From NCBI RefSeq assembly GCF_049243985.1, contig NC_135377.1, positions 71,408,145-71,472,144 of the forward strand: DNA of 64,000 nt, given 5' to 3'. The notes below the pieces were generated by a model. It saw nothing but the letters and a program-made list of their open reading frames with translations, made no database searches and had not been told where the DNA came from. Origin of the DNA: Paroedura picta. Lineage: Eukaryota > Chordata > Lepidosauria > Squamata > Gekkonidae. Position numbers and translations under genes: made by a program. Positions within the stretch are counted from its first letter, which is position 1. Each line of letters starts with the position of its first letter. Shown one piece after another: positions 55,501 through 64,000 of this stretch.

Positions 55501-55604
55501 TCCCTCTGAAGCCATGTCCCGAACTTCAGTACTATGAATACCTTCTGGCACGTAGACCATTTCTGTATAACATCTAAGCCTTTTGAGGGAGGAGCGGCTC
55601 CCTT

Positions 55605-56396
55605 ATTATTATTATTATTTCAATTTATTTTCCACCACTCCCAAATGGCTTGTGGCAGGTTACAGTGTCTTAAAACCTCATTAAAATGCCCATTAAAAGA
55701 CTTAAAACCATCACAACATGACGGTGCAATAATAACATCCCCTTCCTACCCCCCTCCCTAAAAGGTGGGGGTGGAGGAGAAGGAGGTCAACGCTGTACAA
55801 GAAGAAGCCCGGAGGAGAGCAGTCGATGTACCACAGCAGCCCCAGCCTCAACCATAGACCGGGCAGAAGAGCTCCATCTTGCAGGCCCTGCGGAATGTTG
55901 AAAGGTCCCGCAGGGCCCGCAGCTCTCCCGGGAGCTCGTTCCACCAGGTGGGGGCCAGGACCGAAAAGGCCCTGGCCCTGGTTGAGGCTAGGCATGCTTC
56001 CCTAGGGCCGGGAATGACCAGAAGATTCTCACTCGCAGAGCGCAGAGCCCTGCAGGGGGGCATAGGGTGTTAGGTGGTCCCTCAGGCAGGTCCGTGTAAA
56101 GCCTTAATGGTTAGAACCAAAACCTTGAACTGGATCCGGACGGCAATTGGTAACCAGTGCAGCCGCCTCAGCACAGGCTGGATGTGGGCCCTCCAAGGTG
56201 TGCCGGTGAGGACCCTGGCAGCTGCATTTTGCACTAGCTGGAGTTTACAGATTAAGGACAAGGGTAGGCCTGCGTAGAGTGAGTTACAGAAATCTAATCT
56301 GGAGGTGGATCACAGCGGCCAGGTGTTCGGGGGACAGGTAGGGTGCGAGTAGCCGGGCTTTGCGAAGATGGAAAAACGCCTGGCCTGCCGGTAGAG
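55605..56396 (-). mobile_element. 5'-truncated L2 abutting serpin exon 2
   Basis: The (ATT)n tail at 55605 and the C-terminal peptide (LRSASENLLVIPGPREACLA, WWNELPGELRALRDLSTFRR) are on the minus strand. Its 5' truncation point, in GRPGVFPSS-type reading near 56390, directly joins serpin exon 2 of A'. No second half of the exon was found on the other side, so a simple insertion with a target duplication is not supported; the join may be a rearrangement boundary. Confidence 0.75.
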
Positions 56397-56491
56397 ATAA
56401 TGTTCCCCTTCAAGTGGGCTTCCCTGAACTTTTGGTAGAGATCAAGAGGAAAATGTGCATTCACACTTGCCAGGGGCTCCATGTTGCCAAC
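56397..56491 (-). pseudogene. Serpin A', exon 2 cut by an L2
   Basis: Acceptor CTTGCAG, leader and ATG (A at 56482) as in A, then MEPLASVNAHFPLDLYQKF and REAHLKGNIIS, where L2 sequence takes over. It differs from A by Ala to Pro in helix A (AHFPLD against AHFALD). About half the exon, including SP.SIS and the donor, is missing. No exons 3-7 follow on its downstream side, so the copy is dead. Confidence 0.85.
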
Positions 56492-58115
56492 CTGCAAGTG
56501 GGAAACAAAGGAGAATTTGCTGGAAGAGCTGTCCTGGGACTCTGGGGAAGGGCCACCTGTGCTGCTGGGAAGGCAGGAACCTGCTCTGACAATAGACCAA
56601 GAGTCCCTGTGCTAAAGACAGAGCCCTGCCTAATCAATCCAGGAACACTCAGCAAAATATCTATGACAAAAATATTACATTGAAATTTCTTTTAAAATGG
56701 ATCATTCCTAAGCATCTAGATATGGTCTACACAGAATTCGATTCACATTTTGATTTTGGGCACATTACATATTCCCTCTGCAACAAGCATGATTAATTTG
56801 TGATGACTCTACCTTTCCCCTGCAATATCCTGGAGTGGATATAAGCCTTGATATTTCAAAAACCAAATTAACTCCGCCTCTGCCTCCAAAGCTGTAGCAA
56901 ATCAGTCTTCCTTGATTGGCCAGGGCGTCAGCTCAAAGTCTTCCCGGTTCCTGGTTGCAAGGCTTGTCTTTAAATGACGACGCTCCAGAAGCCCTAACTT
57001 CTCTCAGCAGAGTTTTGCCTTTTGGTTCCCCGTCCCCCCTGCTCTGTTGTCTCCACCACCACCCCCCATTCAAGAAAAGAAAGAGGCGGCTGCTGCGTTT
57101 GTCTCCCCTCCATTCTGAGCTTCCAAAATCCAGTGCAGAATACTTTCTGTTTCAATGGGGGGGGGGGGATAAAGGAAGACTCAAGTTCAAATCAATCTGA
57201 ATTCAGTAGGATCCACAATGGAATAAACAAAGTAAGCACAGAATCCACCCTGTTCTATTGCAACCCTCCTGGTCTACTGCAGGAATTTGCTTTATGCAGA
57301 ATGAGGCCAGTCTGCAGATGAAGCCAGTGCCGGAGGAAGATTGGATGGGGCTCCCCTTAGGAAGACATGATGTCATGCTGATGTGGCTAGCTGTCGTACT
57401 CTCTCACCATCCTAGTTGGTATATGGAAGGCTTATATCTATTTTCCCGCCAAGTTGAACTGTATTTTTCTGGAAAGTTGTTGGGATTTTAAGTGGGGTTT
57501 TAATTGTGTTTTATTGTATTTGGATTGTCATGGAACACACCACGAGCCAGCATGCCGCGAGTGGTGGGTAACAAATTGAATAAATGAAATCAAAATCAAG
57601 ATGCACACCAAAGATTTCAGGCGCCTGCACAGGATTTTTAAGGAAGTTTACTTTTCATTCCAGAACCTTCGTGCAAGTTCATCATTCGTTGTCTTTCACT
57701 TTTCCTTGAATTTTCAAACTCTTTTTCTCTCTCATATCATTGTCAATAGGTTGATTCAATATGTAGTTTTTTGTTTTTTCTTTTATTTAATCTTTTTTGA
57801 GGGGCTAAATTCCTCCCAAATCCCCTTTGGACACACCCTTGCTACATTTGCATCCACTGACCACACCCAGGAATGGAACAGGACCCCATTTGCGGCAAGG
57901 ACCCCCCACCCCACCCTCGGGCATACACTTTGCAGTTCTATCCTAGTTCTCCCCCCTCCCCTGGTCAAAGGCAAGGATGGCCCTGATGTGACCATTCACT
58001 CCCCTTGATGCGGTCGTCCAGGTGTGCCCCACGCCCAGGACAGCAAAGTAGGGAGACCCTTCCGTGGGATTTCCAGGGGTGCCACAGAATGTATCAACAG
58101 AGAGTTTATATAAGA
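56492..58115 (-). other. 5' flank / intron 1 of A' (duplicate of 88-1705)
   Basis: Nearly the same as the left copy; no exon recognised. Confidence 0.55.
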
Positions 58116-58414
58116 CTAGAAATAAAGCCCATTTTATATCTAAATAAAATGGTTGCTAGGCCCCCATCCCCGGGGAAGCCTTCGCAGGGGGAAGGCTTCC
58201 CGGGGGGGGACGGCGCAGGTAGTGGTGGGTGACCTGGGGTGTCCTGGCACCATCCCAGGACATTCTCTTGTCCCTGGGAGCAGCCTCGTCGCAGGGAGGC
58301 TGGTTCCAGAGGCAGGAGAAGGGCTGCGGCCGGGCACCCACCCACCCTGAAGGCTTCTGAAGCCTTCTCTGCGCCCCGGGAGCAGGCTCACCGCGGCTAC
58401 TCTTGGAGCCCTGT
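58116..58414 (-). mobile_element. Probable Helitron 3' terminus with GC-rich repeat (duplicate)
   Basis: CTAG at 58116-58119 and hairpin CCCATTTTATATC / AATAAAATGG as at 1706; the GC-rich part is shorter than in the left copy by one repeated unit. Confidence 0.45.
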
Positions 58415-58453
58415 CTACTCTTGGAGCCCTGCTAAAGTGAGCTCGTTCTCCAG
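58415..58453 (-). pseudogene. Serpin exon 7 relic (duplicate)
   Basis: The same 5' exon 7 remnant as at 2108-2146 (LENELTLAGLQE, stop), with the acceptor kept. Confidence 0.7.
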
Positions 58454-58629
58454 CTACAATTAGGGACAGAGAGAACCAGAAAATCACTACACCAGTGGGT
58501 AAAAAGCCCTGTGCAGACTACACCCGGGACCCCCTGAGTAAGAGAGCTGTATATAATCCAGCCATACACATTCAGCAACCTTTTTAGGACAATCTTCAAT
58601 TTGTAAAGGATTTTTAGTCACCAGACACA

Positions 58630-59645
58630 TCTGGTGCACTTCGTTTCGTCAGACTTCTGCTTCTTCACTGGATTCAAGAAATCAAATAAAAATAAAAACA
58701 AAGTCTGAATGGTGCCCAAAGAAAGAATCTCGTAACTTAAGTGTCCTAGAAGAATTCTTCATATTTTTTCAGATACTCCTGGTTCATTTTAGACATGGCA
58801 CACAAAGAAAGAGATTAGACAGTCCTAACCTCCATGTTATCTTTGTATTAAGGCATAACTCTTTTCATCTTTAGACTCAAGTTAAAAGAATATAGGAAAT
58901 CCTATTCTATGTAGATAAAAGAGAGTAATTATATGAATCCACTTAAATATATTATTCCCAAAGCAAGCAGGTCGCAATCAGGGAGTCCCTTGGAAGAAGA
59001 AGCAGCTCACAGTCCATTCAGACTTCCATATTTAGAGGTCTTCCAAACTTCTTTTCAGCAGCAGCCAGCTGTCCCTCTTGGCAAGGCTCATGATTAGGTT
59101 ACAAAGTTCAAACACCTTACAGAGGCCTCTGTACACCTGTACCTTCTCATCCGTAAACCACACTATGGGAGCGGAAAGAATAAAGGAATAAGGGCATTGT
59201 GGGAGGAGAAAGGGGCGGGGCAAGTCTGGTATAAAACGTCAAAGGGGCCAATTGTCAGTCCGAGTGTCAGTTCAGGGCCAAATGTCAGTCCAGGACGCGG
59301 GTCCCGATTGGCCCCTTGGCCTGTCCCAGACATCACCGGGCCAACAGGGTGAGCGGGCCGAGCAGGTGAGGCTTTGGGGCAGGGAAAGGTGCTATGAAGT
59401 ATTTGTAAAAATATGAAGAATTCTTCCAGGAGACTTAAGTTATGAGGTTCTTTCTTTGGGCACCATTCAGACCTTGTTTTTATTTTTATTTGGTTTCTTG
59501 AATCCAGTGAAGAAGCAGAAGTCTGGCAAAATGAAGTGTACCAGACCTCCATGTGCACTCCAGGGTGACATTTAAGATATTTATGTGTCCTTTACAAATT
59601 GAAGATTGAAGGTCCCAGGTATAGTGTGCACAGGGCTTTTTACCT
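58630..59645. repeat. Inverted version of the 2190-3265 block
   Basis: About 58630-59560 is the reverse complement of 3265-2340, and similarity continues to about 59645 (against 2190). Immediately after, 59825-60030 repeats 2905-3110 in direct orientation, so part of the block is present in both orientations here. Confidence 0.8.
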
Positions 59646-60354
59646 ACTGCTAGCTCGAATAAATCCCTGCCGTCCACACAGGATTCGATTCACATTTTGA
59701 TTTTGGGCACATTACATATTCCCTCTGCAACAAGCATGATTAATTTGTAATGACTCTACCTTTCCCCTGCAATATCCTGGAGTGGATATAAGCCTCGATA
59801 TTTCAAAAACCAAATTAACTCATGGTTAACTGATTGTGACCTGCTTGCTTTGGGAATAATATTTTTAAGTGGATTCATGTAATTACTCTCTTTTATCTAC
59901 ATAGAATAGGATTTCCTATATTCTTTTAACTTGAGTCTAAAGATGAAAACAGTTATGCCTTAAGAAAAAGATAATATGGAGGTAACGACTGATTAATCTC
60001 TTTCTTTGTGTGCCATGTCTAAAATGAACCAGGAGTAGTTTTGCCATGTACCTTTTCCCAGGAACTTAATGATACAGGAAAATTAAATAGACCCCTAAAG
60101 CTTCTCCAATGCCTGCTTGTACCTGAATCAGACCAGACCAGAGTCATTGAGACAAATGGAAAAGCTTTATTGTATTAATTGATTGTGAAAATCAAAGTCC
60201 TGTTGATATCAAAGAAAGAAGTAATGTTGCCCTATTCAAAGATGGTAGCCTCCCACCTTCCTAGCACTCAATGGTGAAATGTGTCCTAAGATGCTTCTAC
60301 CCTTCCATAGGTATTTTTTTTAGGCATAAATGGTTACATTATTCATTCTTGTCT

Positions 60355-60600
60355 TTCAAAATGACTCTGAAGAGCTTTCTATACTTCATGTTTCTCTACT
60401 TTAAGGAATATCATAGCAGCTACCAATCATCTTTCCCTTCCTCTTCCCACAACAGCCATCTTATGAGGTATGTGGGGCTTAGAGAGCTCTGAGAGAAATG
60501 TGACTGGCTCAAGGTCACCCAGCAGGCTTCATGTTGACGAGTCGTGAATCAAACCCAGTTCTCCGGATTAAAGGCTGCTGGCTCCTTGAAGAGTCTAGCA
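60355..60600 (-). repeat. Old tRNA-SINE remnant in the exon 7E 3' flank
   Basis: Duplicate of 3420-3655 with very few differences. Confidence 0.5.
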
Positions 60601-60668
60601 GCACCAGTTTTCAGGTTTAACGGTACTGAATTATAGGATCAAAAATAGCTGATCCTGATAAATACTCA

Positions 60669-61758
60669 GGCCCATTCCGCACAAGTTAAATGTAGAATCA
60701 TAGAATCATAGAATCATAGAATTGGAAGGGTCCATACAGGCCATCTAGTCCAACCCCCTGCTCAATGCAGGATCAGCCATAACCATCCTAAAACATCCAA
60801 GAAAAGTGTGTATCCAGCCTTTGCTTGAAGACTGCCAGTGAGGGGGAGTTCACCACCTCCTTAGGCAGCCTATTCCACTGCTGAGTGTGGCAAATTGAGC
60901 AGGAGTGTGGCAAATTGTAAATGCTACTAATTTGCAGTTACGCACGATGTCGCACACAATCTGCCACACTCCTGAAACCGATCAGCAAAAAGTGATTCGT
61001 TGTAGCGCTTAAAGGGAAATCCAGAAAAGTGGATTCACCCTCCGAAAAGTGCTACACTCTTGCAAACAATCTGCAACAGTAGCAAAAAAGACCTGTGCGT
61101 TAACATTGTTGCAGTTCCAGCCAAGAACTTCCGGCGAAGCGATCACCATTTTTTTTTCTCGGAGCAAGCAGAAAGCAACGAACTGGCGAGGCTTCATTCA
61201 GCCAGCGAGGCTTCTCCGGCTACAGTCCCTCTACAGAGCTGCTTTAAAGCTCCCCTCAAGTCACCAAGCACAACACAGCCCCTTTTGCAATTTCCCTTTA
61301 TTTTCGGCCAAAAATCGCGCACGTGCACGGGGAGGGGGGGTTTCCACTTGGGGGAGCGTGGTAACGATGAATCGGCAGCTCACACGCCAGCTGCCAGCTG
61401 CCAGCTAGATGGGTCTCTACGTTAGGAGAAATCAAGGAATCAAGGCATATTCGTTGCAACTTGTGTTTTTCTTTTTTTTAAAAAACTGTGTTTAAAGGGG
61501 AAGGGGCTTTTCGGGAGCATGATAATGGCCGCCCATTGGCTGTTCGTTTGATTGACAGCCATGGGCGGGAAAAAGCACAGAAAAAATTGCTTCCTTTCTA
61601 GCGATTTTTGCGAGAATGGAAACCTGTGGGAAACGATTGAAACGCTACTGGATTCCACTACAAATGCAGGTATGCATAGGGCCGAATAGCACTTTTAAAA
61701 ATAGCATTTCCGCTTTCAGGAACCAATTGGCAACATTGGTCCTTGTGCAGAATGGGCC
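60669..61758. mobile_element. Non-autonomous DNA transposon, 3-bp TSD, copy 3 with CR1
   Basis: Duplicate of copy 1: same TSD TCA (60666-60668, 61759-61761), same nested CR1 tail (about 60692-60885, with one more tail unit). It was therefore inserted before the segmental duplication but after this flank split from that of gene C. Confidence 0.7.
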
Positions 61759-62142
61759 TCACAATAAGCTTTAGGGAAAGACCACTAATGGAACAACTGC
61801 TCCAAAAATTGTTCGTGTCCACCTTTGGGGCAACATCCCTTCATTTCAAGCAATGAATGCCTCACTCCATATTCCAGGAAGCATTCAGTGCAGAAGTGGT
61901 GGGACACAGTGTTAAAACATCCATGCAGAATCAGCAAAACAAGCACAAGGGAAGCCAAGCGGCATTGAAATGAAGCCAAGGCAGGCTTCCTTCCACCTAG
62001 GCCACCGAAAGCAGTAGGAATTAAACTTGGCCTAGCTGCACAGGATTGTACAGCGAGTAAAAGATCTTCATTCTCTCTCAAGCAGGGTAAGGATAACTAA
62101 TTGGGGAGTTCTCCCCTATGGTTCTGCCTTTTGTTTCACGTT

Positions 62143-62547
62143 TCATGGAGAAGCAACACTTCCGAGGATAAGTATATTATCTGAATCTATGTTACGGAGC
62201 AAAATCATAAAGGGACGGTTAATATTGAAAATTATTTCCCTACACAGACTGGAAAACATTGGTATTCTAGCAGTTGCTGCTGTAGCTTCTGTATCTCTTT
62301 CGTTCACTTCTATAAATGATGTGTGAACAATTTTGGACAAGTGGAGCTCAGGATATATCGACATCCCTGACAAGTCGGCCTTGGAGCTGTCAAAGACATC
62401 CAGCAGTCCTAACCCTGATAAATATGACTTCAGATCGAAGGTCTCTCCGAGCTTAAATTTCGGAATGTACACACGAACATCACTGACGGACATCTTTCTT
62501 GGGTCTGTCCACTCTTGGACCTCTTCTCCGGTGAGCCTCTTCTCCAT
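62143..62547 (-). CDS. SERPINB1-like: Serpin E, exon 7 (rest of the gene lies to the right)
   Basis: Acceptor TTGTAG, 134 open codons, TGA at 62143-62145. It begins MEKRLTGEEVQEWTDPRK and carries the loop DTEATAATARIPMFSS and the signature FNINRPFMILL, ending SVASP. It is the duplicate of exon 7B. Differences in the hinge are notable: P15 Gly is replaced by Asp and P11 Ala by Thr, positions where inhibitory serpins need small residues for loop insertion, so E may be a poor inhibitor. P1 aligns to Ser. The internal Met at the start of the exon is not a translation start; the exon begins in phase 0 from exon 6. Exon 6 was not found before 64000, consistent with its distance in the other copies. 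Confidence 0.85.
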   Translation of the reverse strand: MEKRLTGEEVQEWTDPRKMSVSDVRVYIPKFKLGETFDLKSYLSGLGLLDVFDSSKADLSGMSIYPELHLSKIVHTSFIEVNERDTEATAATARIPMFSSLCREIIFNINRPFMILLRNIDSDNILILGSVASP

Positions 62548-62879
62548 CTACAATTAGAGACAGACACAGAGAGTACCAGGAAATCATTCCTAATTATTGT
62601 CACGAGACAAACATTTAGCAAAAAGGATAAAGCCTAATGTGCCTCTGAAAAGAGCTTATGGAGGAGAGCTTATGGGGCTCTACTGGGGTTGCCATAAGAC
62701 AGGATAGCTTAGTGAAAAGGGGCCTTGAGAAGCAGAATTCGGAGAGTCCTCTCTGAGAACTCCAGAAGCCATCAGAGTACACTGCATATCTAAGAAACCT
62801 CCTGTCCCAATATATCCCCAGACCAACTCTAAGATCTCCAGATGTGAATGTGCTGGTGGTCCCTGCCCTCTCAAAGTGC

Positions 62880-63240
62880 AACTGGCCTCATCCAGGTCCT
62901 TTTTGGCCCTGGGCCCAGCCTGGTAAAATTCCCCGCCCACAGAGAAATATGCCCTGACAGAGCTATCAAAGTTCAGCAGGACCTGCATGCCAGAGCTCTT
63001 CTGAGGAAGCATTTGGATGAGAGTAGGTCGCAGTGACCAATCCTTCCCCACAAGAATACCCATACCACCCAGCTATATTGAGGCAGAGCATGGGGACTGA
63101 ATTTTAATTATTTATTATTTATTATATTGTTTTTATTCTGATTTTAACTTTGTTGGAAACATGTTATACACCACCCTCAGCAAGGATACAGAGAGGGGAA
63201 GTGAATGAATGAATGGGATGAATGAATGGAATGGAATGGA
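62880..63240 (+). mobile_element. Ancestral L2 3' fragment in intron 6 of E
   Basis: Same remnant as in C and D, ending 'acaccaccctcagcaaggat' and (TGAA)n. Confidence 0.65.
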
Positions 63241-63401
63241 ATACTGGGCCAGATGAAGCAATGTTCCGAACCAGTGAACACTCCCCTTATTCCTGCCTAC
63301 ATTTCTGAATTAAAAACAAAATACTGTATTGACTGCTTCTCTGTTGCTGTATTTGTCCATGTCTCTGATATATCACTATTTAGGATGCCGAATATTTTAT
63401 A

Positions 63402-64000
63402 CTAGGGGCAAAGCCTGTTGTATCCCGGAATACGTGTGCTAGTGCTTGGGAAGAGGAAGGGGAGGAACTGTCCAGTCTGTAAGGGCACGGGGTTGAATGT
63501 GTGTGTTGTGTGGGAGGTTGTGGTGGCATGGTGACAAATGAGGGCACAGGTGTGGAGAGATGGGTGTCAAGAACCTGTGGTTTGGAATGTTAGTTGAGTG
63601 TGGGAGAGGACTGACATTTGGGAATTGTGGCATAGTGGTTACAGATGAGCTTTCCAGAGCCATGTCTTCAGATATGTGAAGGGAAAATCAGACTGGAGAC
63701 TCTTCTTAGGGGGTGATTACATGGCAACCAATTCCTCCCCGTTCTACGTTCAATGTCATTTCCCTTCTTGTGTGAATAGGCCACAGACACCGAAATGTCC
63801 CCCTGCTCTAATACACATGGGGTAGTCACAGTACACAGGTATCCACCCTGCTCCTTCTGTCTCCATTTTTTACCGTTGATAGAACCTACATGGTTCTTTC
63901 ATGGTTGCTACTTAGAAGAGCTGTATTTTCGTACTCTGCTGTTTACTATCCAAAGGAGTCTCACAGTGGTTCACAATTACCTTTCCCCTTCATCTCCCTA
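63402..64000 (-). mobile_element. Probable Helitron, 3' part (runs off the right edge)
   Basis: CTAG at 63402-63405 next to a flanking A (T on the minus strand), then the 'gggcaaagcc' spacer and a partly decayed hairpin. It is in the same intron position as the copy in C (17557) and continues colinearly with 34388 onward. Confidence 0.55.

Larger units (their letters stand above)
56405..62700. repeat. Segmental duplication, right copy
   Basis: Partner of 1-5780. The copy keeps a stretch (about 60030-60200) that the left copy has lost but that is present near 14395-14545. It also contains a third, short copy (59680-59825) of 330-470. The difference in internal orientation is described under 58630-59645. 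Confidence 0.85.

Overview
The window is vertebrate nuclear DNA, most likely from a squamate reptile (a lizard). Squamate-typical repeats are dense: an intact RTE/Bov-B LINE, L2-clade and CR1 LINEs, several L1s, tRNA-derived SINEs including one with a Bov-B-type 3' end, probable Helitrons, and small hAT-like and 3-bp-TSD elements. I found no LTR retrovirus, Polinton, CRISPR or bacterial-type gene.

The host content is part of a tandem cluster of clade B serpins (SERPINB1 / leukocyte elastase inhibitor type), all read from the minus strand. One gene (called C here) is complete. It has a CpG-rich promoter and a non-coding exon 1 ending at 39604, then coding exons at 38102-38269, 33627-33764, 26506-26623, 21037-21179, 18730-18897 and 16299-16706. 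All splice sites are canonical, the frame is open, and the predicted protein is 380 aa. Downstream of it lies a second, open set of exons 5-6-7 (B: 13911-14053, 10168-10320, 5203-5607) with no exons 1-4 of its own. Other pieces are exon 2 of a gene running off the left edge (A, 1-87), a second exon 2 cut by an L2 (A', about 56397-56491), a decayed copy (D: exon 6 at 44253-44408, exon 7 near 41830-42108, an inverted exon 5 remnant near 40935-41055), and the last exon of a gene running off the right edge (E, 62143-62547). Two short exon 7 relics lie at 2108-2146 and 58415-58453.

The left end (1 to about 5780) and right end (about 56405-62700) are copies of one segmental duplication, with one internal block flipped. 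The 3' halves of B and C (10142-14100 and 18703-21260) are a second duplication pair. Shared L2 and SINE remnants in equivalent introns predate these duplications. Several later insertions still have an empty site in a paralogue, which allows relative dating.

The L1-Bov-B nest at 44781-54390 is the largest inserted block. A CR1 at 26631-33005 carries two L1 derivatives that lack almost all of ORF2. The most interesting hypothesis is that exons 1-4 of C could be spliced to either of two 3' exon cassettes (C or B) with different reactive loops. This is inferred from phase, order and open frames only, and needs RNA evidence.
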